Shown here one piece after another: positions 9,246 through 18,062 of a DNA stretch of 64,000 nt (position 1 is the stretch's first letter; each line of letters begins with the position of its first letter). Under the pieces are notes generated by a model. It ran no database searches, had not been told where the DNA came from, and saw nothing but the letters and a program-made list of their open reading frames with translations. The stretch is from a bacterium (GTDB taxonomy: Bacteria; Planctomycetota; UBA1135; UBA2386): NCBI GenBank assembly GCA_024743115.1, contig JANSXC010000002.1, forward strand, positions 288,207 through 352,206, given 5' to 3'. Position numbers and translations under genes: made by a program.

Positions 9246-9672
9246 GAAGCGCGATGGTCGGCGGGAGTTCATGCGCTCGACGAAGCTCGCGCGTTCGATC
9301 CATCTCGCGATGCACAGCGTCGGCATCGACGAGGACTGGCGCGCCATCGAGTTCGCGAACGTCGTGTTGACCGCGTTGCGCGAACGGGTGGGCGCCGCGC
9401 GCGCCGACGGCGCCGGTCGATCACGCGCGGCCGCGGGTGAAGCGTCCGTGCTGCGTACGGCCGACATCGCGGATGCGGTGCAACACGTGCTCGTTGCGAC
9501 CGGTCAGCCCAACGCCGCGGTGGCCTACGGCGCCGTCGCGGCTGAGCGCGCCCGGCGCCATCGTCCATTGGCCACGCTCGGCCGCAGCTCTGGAGGGCCC
9601 GGAGTCGGGCCGCACGCGGCGCCCGGCCTCGCCGTCGAGCGGCGGAACCTCGACGATTTGGGGCGCAACTGA
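9217..9672 (+). CDS. Small ATP-cone-like protein downstream of NrdR
   Basis: The protein has 151 residues. The first 60 or so look like an ATP-cone: EKRDGRREFMRSTKLARSI is the usual lysine-Asp-Gly-Arg opening, followed by two helices. The rest is Ala/Arg/Gly-rich and probably disordered. A good Shine-Dalgarno (GGGAGG, 6 bp before the ATG) supports this start inside the nrdR coding end. ATP-cones sense adenine nucleotides in NrdR and class I/III reductases, so a nucleotide-sensing role is a reasonable guess, but there is no attached catalytic or DNA-binding domain. Its stop overlaps the smc start by one base (TGATG), which suggests translational coupling to smc. Confidence 0.7.
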   Translation: MKRRKEHLVEKRDGRREFMRSTKLARSIHLAMHSVGIDEDWRAIEFANVVLTALRERVGAARADGAGRSRAAAGEASVLRTADIADAVQHVLVATGQPNAAVAYGAVAAERARRHRPLATLGRSSGGPGVGPHAAPGLAVERRNLDDLGRN

Positions 9673-12600
9673 TGCGACTCAAGCGTCTCGTTGCCCGTGG
9701 CTTCAAGTCGTTCGCGGATCGGACCGAGTTCGAGTTCGACACGCGATTGACGGGGATCATCGGTCCCAACGGCTGCGGCAAGTCGAACGTCGTCGACGCG
9801 ATCAAGTGGGTGCTCGGCGATCAGCGCGCCAAGAGCCTGCGTGGCAGCGCGATGACGGACGTGATCTTCAAGGGCGCCGAGGGCCGCGCGGCGCTCGGCA
9901 TGGCCGAGGTCACGATCACGTTCGAGGATCCCAACGCCGGCGACGGCGAGCGTTCCGAGATCGACATCTCGCGCCGGCTCACGGTCGACAAGGAGTCGTC
10001 GTACCTGCTCAACGGCGAGCAGGTCCGGCTCAAGGACGTGCGTGATGAGCTGCTCGATACGGGTCTCGGCACCGGTGGCTACTCCGTCATGGAGCAGGGC
10101 CGTATCGACGCGGTGCTGTCGGCCAACCCCGAGGCGCGGCGCGCGATCTTCGAGGAGGCAGCGGGTATCTCGCGCTTCAAGCTGCAGAAGAAGGAGGCGC
10201 TGCGCAAACTCGATCGCACGGATCAAAACCTGTCGCGTGCGACCGACTTGCTCGAAGAGCGCGCCAGGCGGATCCGCAGTCTGCGGATCCAGGCCGGCAA
10301 GGCGCGTCGGTGGCGCGAGTTGCACGCCCAGCTGCGCGATCTGCGCGCGGCGCTCGCGGTACTCGACGGCCGGCGGCTGCGCGCCGAGACGGTCAAGATC
10401 CGCGATCGCCTTGCCGAGCTGGACACCGAACTCGCGGCCGCCGAAGAAGGCGGGCGGGCCAGCGCGGCCGAGCTCGGCGTGCGTGACGATGCGATCGTCA
10501 CGGCGTCCAACGCGCTCGAGGAGGTGCAGGCCGAACTCGCGACGTGTCACAACGAACTCACGTCCCATCGCGAGCGAGCCGAGGCCCAGGGTCAGCGCAG
10601 CGGCGATCTCGAAGCCGAGATCGGCCGCGGCCGGCAGCGCGTGGCGACCCTCGAAGAGCAGCAGCAGGAGCGGCGCACCGATCTGACGTCGGCGCAGGGC
10701 GAGCTCGTCCAGCGCGAGAGCGAGCTCATCGAGCTGCATCGCGAACTCGAGGGGCAGCGGGGCAAGGTGCAGGAGTCGCTCGATGCGCTGCGCGAGCTGG
10801 CCGCCGAACGCGAGCGGCTGCGGGCGCGGCAGCTCGATCTGCTGCATCGGCGGACCCGCGCGAAGAACACCGCGGCCGATGCCGAGGCGCGGATCGCCGC
10901 GGTCGTGGCGCGCGAGCAGCGGCTGCAGGAGCGCACCGCCGTACTCGGCAACGAGACCGTGGACATCGAACGCGAGGTCGGGACCTGGCGCGAGCGCCTG
11001 ACCGAGCTCGGCACGCGCGAACGCATTCTTGGCGAGCGTGAGCACGGCGCCATCGCGGATCTCGAGGTCGCGGACGCGGCGGCGGCCGAGCTGGCGCAGC
11101 GGGAGCGCGACCTGCGACTCGAGCTGTCGCAGGTCGAGGGTCGGCAGCAGGCGCTGCAGGCGATGGAAGCCCACATGGAGGGGCTCGACGAAGCGCCGCG
11201 CTACGTGCTGCAGCAGCAGCCCGAAGGTCTGCGCGGTCGTCTGCTGGATCTGATCGAGATCGATCTCGAGCACGGTGTTGCGCTCGAGGCGGCGCTCGGC
11301 CCGTTCGTCCAGGCGCTCGTCGTCGACACGCGCGAGCATGCGGCCGCGATCGTTCGTGACCTCGCGGACAAGCGGCTCGGTCGCGTTCTGCTGCTCGTCG
11401 AAGAAGCGTTCGGCGAGCGGCCGACCGGGATCTCGACGTTGCTGTCGCCGCCCGAGGGTGCGAGTTACCTCACGAGTCTCGTGCGCCACGTCTTCGAAGG
11501 CGAAGGCGACAGCGCCGGGGCCGGTGATGCGAAGGGTGGCAGGGCCGGCAGCGAGCGCCTCATGGCGTGGCTGTTGCGCGGCGTTGTGCTCGCGGACTTC
11601 GACATCGCGGACAGTGCCCGCGCCGATCTCTGCTTCGTGACGCCCGATGGCACGCTCGTCTGCGGGCCGCGCATGGAGGGCGGTGCCGTGGCCGAGGGTC
11701 ACGCCGGGCTCGTCGTGCGCAAGTCGCAGATCATCCGCCTCGGCGAAGAGGCGGCCGAGCTGCAGGCGCGGCTCGATTCGCAGAAGGTCGACAAGGACAC
11801 GGCGGCGACGCGCGTTGATCGGCTCAAGCGCGAGCTCAAGCAGCTCGGCACGGGCCTGCAGGCGGCGCGGCGCGCGCGGCAGGAGTGCGAGGGTGAGATC
11901 AACCGGCTCGCGGCCCGCCGCCGCGACGTCGAGGCCGAACTCGCCGAGCTCGCGCTCGAAGCCGCCGAACTCACGCGCACGCGCTGCGGCGCGCTGGCGC
12001 GACTCGGCGTGGCGCTGTTCGACCAGTTCCTTCTGACGCGGAAGGAGCAGGTCGAGGCGGCTGCCGATGCGGCGCTCGACGAGCGCCATGGCGCGGCGGA
12101 GGCTGCGACCAAGTCCTTGCAAGCCGAGGAGCAGGAGCTGCGGCTGCGGCAGGTGCAGGCCGGCGAGGCGCGCGAGGGCCACGTGCGGTCGATTCGCATG
12201 CACGAAGAGGCGCTGGCCGACTTCGAGCGGGCGATGCACGAGATCCAGGATCGGCTGCACGATGCCGAGTCCGATCGCGATCGGGCGCAGGGCGAGCGCG
12301 AGCGGCTGCTCGAGCTCGCGTCGCATGTCGAGGAACGGGCGCAGGAACTCGAGACCCAGAAGGGTGAGCGCCAGGCCGCGCTCGATGCGGCGCGATCGGA
12401 GCGCACGCGGGTGCAGCAGGAGGTTCACGAGTGGGAGCAGAAGCGCTCGCTCAGCAACGAGATGCTGACCCAAGCCAAGCTGTCGCTCGCCGACGTCGAT
12501 CACCGCTTCACGCGGCTCGAGGATCGACTGCGCGAGGAGACTGCCCTCGAGTTGTTGCGCTGCCTCGGTGAGGTGCACGGCGTCGGACTCGTCGATCACG

Positions 12601-13520
12601 AGTCGCTCGAAGGACCTGATGTGCATGCCGACCTCGCCGATCAGGTCGACGTGCTGCAAGGGCCGCCGTTGCCGCCCGCGGACGTCAAGCTCTACACGGA
12701 CCTCGTGCCGCTCTGGGAGCAGGAAGAGTTCGACGCGACCGAGACCAAGAAGGAGGTCAAGGTCCTGCAGAGTCAGAAGGACCGTCTCGGTGCGGTCAAT
12801 CTCGATGCGGTCGCCGAACTCGAGGCCGAGGAAGGTGAGTTCGGCAACACCGAGCAGGAGGTGCAGGATCTCAAGGACGCGCGGCGCGCCCTGCTCGAGA
12901 CGCTCAAGAAGCTCGAGGTCGAGTCCCGCACGCTGTTCGAAGCGACGTTCCACGCCGCGCGAAAGAACTTCCAGGAGCTGTTCCGCAAGCTGTTCCAGGG
13001 TGGTCGCGCGGACATGTTCCTCGGTGAGTCCGAGGACATGCTCGATGCGGGTATCGAGATCGTCGCGCAGCCGCCGGGCAAGCAGCTGCAGTCGATCAAC
13101 CTGTTGTCGGGTGGTGAGCGGTCACTGACTGCCGTTGCGATCCTCTTCGCGCTGTTCAAGGTGCGTCCGAGTCCGTTCTGTATCCTCGACGAAGTCGACG
13201 CCGCACTCGACGACACGAACGTCGAGCGCTTCCTGCGCGTGCTCCGTGAGTTCGTCGACAACACGCAGTTCTGTATCGTGACCCACCACAAGCGCACGAT
13301 GGCCGAATGCCAGGTGCTCTACGGCATCACGATGCAGCGCCGCGGCATCAGCTCGCGCATCGCCGTGGCGATGCACGAGATCGACAGCTTCCAGGATGGC
13401 GGCGCTGCAGACGCTGGCGACAGCAAGCCCGCCGGCGAGAACCCCGCGAGCAAGCGTGGTGGCGTCGATCCGGCGCTCAAGCAGCGCATCGCGGGCGAGG
13501 AACAGGTCGGGTTCTCGTAG
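9672..13520 (+). CDS. smc: Chromosome segregation ATPase SMC
   Basis: SMC dimers organise and separate the chromosome, normally with ScpA and ScpB (not in this window). The chain is 1282 residues, slightly longer than typical bacterial SMC (about 1170-1190). Walker A is GPNGCGKSN at about residues 31-39. Two long coiled coils flank a hinge at about 500-680. The C-terminal head has the signature LSGGERSL and Walker B FCILDEVDAALDD. A charged tail of about 45 residues after the head is poor in predicted structure. The gene is fused by a 1-bp overlap to the ATP-cone gene before it. Confidence 0.97.
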   Translation: MRLKRLVARGFKSFADRTEFEFDTRLTGIIGPNGCGKSNVVDAIKWVLGDQRAKSLRGSAMTDVIFKGAEGRAALGMAEVTITFEDPNAGDGERSEIDISRRLTVDKESSYLLNGEQVRLKDVRDELLDTGLGTGGYSVMEQGRIDAVLSANPEARRAIFEEAAGISRFKLQKKEALRKLDRTDQNLSRATDLLEERARRIRSLRIQAGKARRWRELHAQLRDLRAALAVLDGRRLRAETVKIRDRLAELDTELAAAEEGGRASAAELGVRDDAIVTASNALEEVQAELATCHNELTSHRERAEAQGQRSGDLEAEIGRGRQRVATLEEQQQERRTDLTSAQGELVQRESELIELHRELEGQRGKVQESLDALRELAAERERLRARQLDLLHRRTRAKNTAADAEARIAAVVAREQRLQERTAVLGNETVDIEREVGTWRERLTELGTRERILGEREHGAIADLEVADAAAAELAQRERDLRLELSQVEGRQQALQAMEAHMEGLDEAPRYVLQQQPEGLRGRLLDLIEIDLEHGVALEAALGPFVQALVVDTREHAAAIVRDLADKRLGRVLLLVEEAFGERPTGISTLLSPPEGASYLTSLVRHVFEGEGDSAGAGDAKGGRAGSERLMAWLLRGVVLADFDIADSARADLCFVTPDGTLVCGPRMEGGAVAEGHAGLVVRKSQIIRLGEEAAELQARLDSQKVDKDTAATRVDRLKRELKQLGTGLQAARRARQECEGEINRLAARRRDVEAELAELALEAAELTRTRCGALARLGVALFDQFLLTRKEQVEAAADAALDERHGAAEAATKSLQAEEQELRLRQVQAGEAREGHVRSIRMHEEALADFERAMHEIQDRLHDAESDRDRAQGERERLLELASHVEERAQELETQKGERQAALDAARSERTRVQQEVHEWEQKRSLSNEMLTQAKLSLADVDHRFTRLEDRLREETALELLRCLGEVHGVGLVDHESLEGPDVHADLADQVDVLQGPPLPPADVKLYTDLVPLWEQEEFDATETKKEVKVLQSQKDRLGAVNLDAVAELEAEEGEFGNTEQEVQDLKDARRALLETLKKLEVESRTLFEATFHAARKNFQELFRKLFQGGRADMFLGESEDMLDAGIEIVAQPPGKQLQSINLLSGGERSLTAVAILFALFKVRPSPFCILDEVDAALDDTNVERFLRVLREFVDNTQFCIVTHHKRTMAECQVLYGITMQRRGISSRIAVAMHEIDSFQDGGAADAGDSKPAGENPASKRGGVDPALKQRIAGEEQVGFS

Positions 13521-13535
13521 CTCGATCGTGCAACC

Positions 13536-14183
13536 ATGAACTCGGCCACGCAGCAGGGCCGTCGATCCTGGCCGTCATGGCTACAGGGGGCGGCGCTCCT
13601 GCTCGTTGTCGTTGCGTTGGGGTCGCCCGAGTATCTGTCGCAGTGGCAGGGGCGCGGTGGCTCGGTGACGTTCGATTCGATCGTTACCGTGACCTGGCTC
13701 GCGGGGGCGGTGGCTGCGCTTAGCGGCGTTGTCGTTCTCGTGTTCTTGCCGCGACGTGGTCTGCAGGTCGTCGGGCTCGGGCTGGTGGTCGTGCTGGGCG
13801 GGTTCACGGCCGTCGGGTTGGCGAAGCTGGCGCGGATGCGGGCCTTCGCGGATTGTGCAGAGCGTGCCGTGCCGCTCGTCGCAGCGATCGAGGGGTTCGA
13901 GGCGCAGCATGGTCGACCGCCCCGGGATCTCGAAGAACTCGTGCCGCGCTGGATCGTCGCGATCCCGCGAACCGGGATGCCGGCCTACCCGCTCTTCACC
14001 TATGCGCTGGGGAAGCGATTGGCGAACGGCGAAACGGTGCCGCGCTGGGAGTTGCGCGTGTCTTGTGGGGACGGTTTGCGACGCGATCGCTTTTGCTACC
14101 AACCGGAGCAGCAGTACGCCAACGATCGGCACCGGGGGAGCGTCACCAGCGTTGGCGGTTGGGCCTACATCGTGGAGTACTGA
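13536..14183 (+). CDS. Small membrane protein with pseudopilin-like soluble part, function unknown
   Basis: The protein has 215 residues. Three hydrophobic segments (about 17-32, 48-70, 75-92) are followed by a soluble domain. That domain contains IEGFEAQHGRPPRDLEELVP, a stretch often seen in the periplasmic domains of type II secretion minor pseudopilins and related proteins. Three cysteines in this part could form a disulfide. The gene starts 15 bp after smc, so it may be the last gene of that run, but nothing ties it functionally to SMC. Confidence 0.6.
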   Translation: MNSATQQGRRSWPSWLQGAALLLVVVALGSPEYLSQWQGRGGSVTFDSIVTVTWLAGAVAALSGVVVLVFLPRRGLQVVGLGLVVVLGGFTAVGLAKLARMRAFADCAERAVPLVAAIEGFEAQHGRPPRDLEELVPRWIVAIPRTGMPAYPLFTYALGKRLANGETVPRWELRVSCGDGLRRDRFCYQPEQQYANDRHRGSVTSVGGWAYIVEY

Positions 14184-14246
14184 GCGGTTGATCCGCGAGG
14201 GGCGTGAGGGCTGGCCTCGCGGGCGTAGCCACTGCAAACTGCGCGG

Positions 14247-16598
14247 ATGCTGCGTCGTCCGACTCTGCTCCTGCCGTTCGTTCTGATTGCGTGTGCGACG
14301 GCGCCGAGGGTGCTGCACGAAGACCCGGCGCTCGAACGGGTCATCGCGGACCTGCGCCCCTACATCACGCGACAGCTGGTCGAGATGGGCATTCCGGGTG
14401 CGTGTATCGCGGTGCTCGACGTCGACCCGGCGAGTGGCGCGCGGCGACTCTGGGTCGAGGGCTTTGGGCAGCCGGTGAACTCGGCAGCAGGCGCCCTGCC
14501 CGCGAGCCTCGATCCCGTCGGGATGCCAGCGAGCGCGGTGCATCGCGTTGCGTCGATCAGCAAGCTGTTCGCGGATACCGCTGCGATGGTGCTCGTCGAA
14601 CGCGGATTGCTCGATCTCGATGCGCCGGTGTCGCGCTACCTGCCGGACTTCCAGCCGCACAACCCGTTCGACGGCGAGGTCACGCTGCGGCACCTGATGG
14701 GGCATCGCGCCGGGATCGTGCGTGAGTCGCCGGTCGGGCACTACTTCGATCCGACGGAGCCGACGCTGCAGGCCACCGTGGCATCGCTCAACGAAACGTC
14801 GCTCGTGCATGCGCCGGGCAGTCGTTACAAGTACAGCAATCCTGGCATCGGCGTCGTCGGCGCCGTGGTTGCCGCGGTCACGGGGCAGTCGTTCGAGGCC
14901 GCCGTCGATGCGCTCGTGCTCGAGCCGCTCGGTCTGACCGATAGCGATTTCCGGGCGCGTCCGGACCTCGTCGCGCGTCAGGCGGAGGGCGTCATGTGGA
15001 CCTACGATGGCCGTGCGGTGCCGACGCCCGGATTTGCGTTCGGCTACGGACCCGCCGCGAATCTGCGCAGCACGGTGCTCGATCTCGTGACGTTCGCGGC
15101 AAGCTGGCTGCCCGGGAGTGAGCCGCGGGTGCTGCGGCCCGAGACCCAGGAACGCATGTGGAAATTGCCCGCCGGCAACAAGCGCGGTTGTGGGCTCGGG
15201 TTCTTCGTGAACGAACTCGAAGGCGTGCGCACGGTCGGTCACGGCGGCGCGGTCTACGGTTTCGCATCGATGCTGGCGGCGATGCCCGACGAGGGCATCG
15301 CGGTCGCCGTGGTCTGCACCAAGGACTTCGGCAATGCGGTCGCCGACGCGATCGCCGATCGCGCGATGCTCGCCGTGCTCGGCAACCGCCGCGGCGAAGC
15401 GCTCGAGCCGCCGGTGTACCCGCAGCCGGTCGGCGTCGAGCGCGCGCGGAAGCTCGCCGGCACGTGGCTCTGCGGGGAGCACTGGGTCGAACTGAAGGAG
15501 CGCGACGGCGAGCTCTACTACGATCCGAACATCGGCGTTCGCACGCGTCTGCGCGCGCTACCGGATGGCTCGTTGATCTCGGACGATCCGCTGTCGATGG
15601 GCAGCCGGAAGCTGCGGGAGTTGCCCGATGGTCGGCTGCACGACGGCATGGTGCCGTACGAGCGCGATTCCGAGGTGCCCGCGCCCTGTCCGGAGGAACT
15701 GCGCCCGTATCTCGGCGAGTATGGCTGGGATCACAACGTGCTCGTCGTCTACGAAGACCACGGCAAGCTCGGCGTGCTCATCGAGTGGGTCGTGCGCGAC
15801 CTGCTCGATCGCGTCGGTGAGGATCGCTACCTGTTCCCCGGCGGAATGTATCGCGGCGACGTCTTGCGGTTCGAGCGCGATGATCGCGGCGAGGTGGTCG
15901 CGGCGATCGTGGGCGGCGCGCGATTCCCGCGGCGGCCCGGGCCGACTGCAGGCACGTTCCGCATCGATCCCGTGCGGCCGATCCCCGAACTCATCGAGCA
16001 GGCGCGCGCCGCGGCCGGCCCACCCGATCCGCGGCCTCGGCGATTGCGTGATTTCGATCTCCTCGACCTGCGCGCGCTGGGTGACACACTGAAGCTCGAT
16101 GTCCGCTACGCCACGGCCAACAACTTCCTCGGCCACGCGATCTACCCCGCGGCGATCGCGAAGTTGCAGCGCCCGGCGGCCGGTGCGCTGCGTCGCGTGC
16201 AGGAGTCACTCGCGCAGCTCGGCCTCGGTCTGGTCGTGTTCGACGCCTACCGCCCGTGGTGGGTGACCAAGGTGTTCTACGACGCCACGCCCGAGTCGAT
16301 GAAGCACTTCGTGGCCAACCCGAACAACGGTTCCCGCCACAACCGCGGCTGTGCGATCGACCTGTCGCTCTACGACCTCGCGACCGGCGAAGTCATCGAG
16401 ATGCCCAGCGGCTACGACGAGTTCACCGCGCGGGCCTACCCCGATTACCCCGGCGGGACCTCACGCCAGCGCTTCTACCGCGAGCTGTTGCGTCGCGCGA
16501 TGGAAGCGCAGGGGTTCGCGGTCTACGAGTACGAATGGTGGCACTTCGACTTCCATGAATGGCGGCAGTATCCGCTCGGGAACGAGGTGTTGCAGTAA
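14247..16598 (+). CDS. Lipoprotein fusing a serine beta-lactamase-type domain to a VanX-type D-Ala-D-Ala dipeptidase
   Basis: The chain has 783 residues. The N-terminus is a lipoprotein signal ending in LIAC (Cys16), so the protein should be anchored in the envelope. Residues about 30-400 are a class C beta-lactamase / penicillin-binding esterase fold with S103-I-S-K106 and a downstream Tyr-Ser-Asn motif near 195. A linker domain covers about 400-590. Residues about 600-783 are a VanX/DdpX metallopeptidase: FDAYRPW, the zinc motif SRHNRGCAIDLS (about 694-705), and EWWHFDF near the end. Known VanX enzymes hydrolyse free D-Ala-D-Ala. A chain joining both folds suggests recycling of peptidoglycan peptides outside the cytoplasm; a glycopeptide-resistance role is not supported, since no vanH/vanA genes are near. 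Confidence 0.88.
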   Translation: MLRRPTLLLPFVLIACATAPRVLHEDPALERVIADLRPYITRQLVEMGIPGACIAVLDVDPASGARRLWVEGFGQPVNSAAGALPASLDPVGMPASAVHRVASISKLFADTAAMVLVERGLLDLDAPVSRYLPDFQPHNPFDGEVTLRHLMGHRAGIVRESPVGHYFDPTEPTLQATVASLNETSLVHAPGSRYKYSNPGIGVVGAVVAAVTGQSFEAAVDALVLEPLGLTDSDFRARPDLVARQAEGVMWTYDGRAVPTPGFAFGYGPAANLRSTVLDLVTFAASWLPGSEPRVLRPETQERMWKLPAGNKRGCGLGFFVNELEGVRTVGHGGAVYGFASMLAAMPDEGIAVAVVCTKDFGNAVADAIADRAMLAVLGNRRGEALEPPVYPQPVGVERARKLAGTWLCGEHWVELKERDGELYYDPNIGVRTRLRALPDGSLISDDPLSMGSRKLRELPDGRLHDGMVPYERDSEVPAPCPEELRPYLGEYGWDHNVLVVYEDHGKLGVLIEWVVRDLLDRVGEDRYLFPGGMYRGDVLRFERDDRGEVVAAIVGGARFPRRPGPTAGTFRIDPVRPIPELIEQARAAAGPPDPRPRRLRDFDLLDLRALGDTLKLDVRYATANNFLGHAIYPAAIAKLQRPAAGALRRVQESLAQLGLGLVVFDAYRPWWVTKVFYDATPESMKHFVANPNNGSRHNRGCAIDLSLYDLATGEVIEMPSGYDEFTARAYPDYPGGTSRQRFYRELLRRAMEAQGFAVYEYEWWHFDFHEWRQYPLGNEVLQ

Positions 16599-16618
16599 TC
16601 GGAGGTGCGGATTCGCTT

Positions 16619-16640
16619 GCGGCGGCTGAAGCGCCGCCGC
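16619..16640 (+). terminator. Hairpin after the beta-lactamase/VanX gene, possible terminator without T-run
   Basis: A perfect 8-bp stem (16619-16626 with 16633-16640) closes a 6-nt loop, 20 bp after the stop. There is no downstream T-tract, so intrinsic termination is uncertain. Confidence 0.35.
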
Positions 16641-16889
16641 GTTAACGCGCTCGGTCGTGGCGCCGGAGTGCGAAGTAGATCGTCAGTTTCAGCCCCGCGG
16701 CGCCATCGATACGCCCGGACAGTTCCGGGGTGTTTCGAGAAGGGTGGTGTGCCGTGCGATCCACTGCTCCGCGATCTGGCACTGGACCGCCATCCGAGGC
16801 CTTGGCCATTACTCAGGATGTGGCGAATGCCGGATGGGATGTGATTCGTACGAATGTTGGCTGGATGAGTAGATGTGCCGGGAACCCGT

Positions 16890-18062
16890 TCAGCGGCGTT
16901 CGACCGCGAGCGAGTTGCCGGCGAATGCTTCGGTGCATCGGCAGGTCGCACGCGCGCCCTCGATGACGACCTTCAGGTTGCCAGGGGCGAATGGATCGGC
17001 CAGCTTCGGTGGCGGCTCCCCGGCGAGGAACGTCGTCGCGAGCCGCAACAGTCGCAGCCGCGCGAGCGCGCGGCGGTGCACGAGCTCGCGGCCGCGGATC
17101 GAGTCGAGCGCGTGGCCGTAGATCCAGCCGGTGGCGGTGCCTGGTCGGGCGTCGAACGCTTGCCACTGATCAAGGCGTTCACTGGTGTCCTTGGCCGGTG
17201 GTTCGAGCAGCGCGGCGCGCTCGGCCAGCGCGGCCAGCCCCGCGATTTCTGCTGCTTCGGCGTCGAAGCCGTGACGCCAGGCGTAGAACTCGAGACCTAG
17301 CGGTTCGCCGCCGACTACGAGAGAGCCGTTGAGCAGGCCGGGTGCCCACCAGGCGATCGGTGCGCGGGGGTCGGGCGGCGGCGCAAACAGCTCGTCGAGG
17401 GTCGCGAGTGTACGGGACAGCCGGCCGAGCCAGGGTGGTGGCAGGCGTTCGAGTTCGCCCTGGTCGAGGCGCATGAGCAGCGCGTCGAGCTGGCGAAGCA
17501 CGAAGGAGTTGGCCTGGAGCGGGGCCACGTCGATGCAGAACGTGACACCGTCGAGCCACAGCTCGATTGCGGCTTCGACGTTGGTGCCCGCGGTGAGTCG
17601 CGCGTCGACCTCGAGCAGCAGGGCCCGGGTCAGACCGTACCGCAGAGCCCAACTCGAGTTGTCCGGCGGCTCGAGGACGACGCCGTGCGCGCCCTGCTGC
17701 AGCAGGAACGCCGGCGCGAACTCGGCGCGCAGCGCGGCCGCCGCAGCCGCGGAGATCGTCTTCTTCGACTGCAGCAGGCGGCGGGTCGACGCGTCCCACG
17801 AATAGCCGCTGAGCCGCTCGTCGATGTGCGTGGCGGCCGCTTCGTAGCGCGCCAACGCGTCCTCTGCAGTTGTGGCGCCATGGACGGCGGCGTCGCGGCG
17901 GTAGGACGGCGGGCGGGTTTCGTAGCGGGCGAGCCACTCGGCGAGGAGTGCGCGCGAACCGGCGTTCGTGGCGGAGATCGCGGTCAGCGACGCGGCGAGC
18001 ATGAGGCCTAGCACGACCAGTGTCGCGAGCAGCCAGGGCCAGATCCGTCGGCTGCCGGTCAT
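16890..18062 (-). CDS. Membrane-anchored protein of unknown function
   Basis: The protein has 390 residues, with one N-terminal hydrophobic helix (about residues 8-28) after a basic start, so it is anchored with the bulk outside the cytoplasm. The rest is rich in Leu, Ala and Arg with several predicted helices and no motif I recognise. I chose the ATG at 18062 because it gives this normal signal-anchor and overlaps the preceding hydrolase stop by 4 bp (ATGA). The frame is open much further upstream, but that is only an antisense shadow of the hydrolase and the subtilase. It is probably co-transcribed with the hydrolase. Confidence 0.7.
   Translation of the reverse strand: MTGSRRIWPWLLATLVVLGLMLAASLTAISATNAGSRALLAEWLARYETRPPSYRRDAAVHGATTAEDALARYEAAATHIDERLSGYSWDASTRRLLQSKKTISAAAAAALRAEFAPAFLLQQGAHGVVLEPPDNSSWALRYGLTRALLLEVDARLTAGTNVEAAIELWLDGVTFCIDVAPLQANSFVLRQLDALLMRLDQGELERLPPPWLGRLSRTLATLDELFAPPPDPRAPIAWWAPGLLNGSLVVGGEPLGLEFYAWRHGFDAEAAEIAGLAALAERAALLEPPAKDTSERLDQWQAFDARPGTATGWIYGHALDSIRGRELVHRRALARLRLLRLATTFLAGEPPPKLADPFAPGNLKVVIEGARATCRCTEAFAGNSLAVERR

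Noticed and set aside
9525-12953. A 1142-codon open frame antisense to smc
   Set aside because: High GC removes stop codons on the opposite strand. The sense strand encodes a complete SMC with all motifs; the antisense product is Arg/Leu/His-rich with no known domain.
13581-15482. A 633-codon minus-strand open frame across the beta-lactamase/VanX gene
   Set aside because: Shadow of the sense gene; the product is rich in His, Arg and Gln with no domain or signal peptide.
14247-16598. A vancomycin-resistance gene cluster
   Set aside because: Only a VanX-type domain is present; no vanH, vanA/B ligase or VanRS pair is adjacent, so a cell-wall recycling role is more likely.
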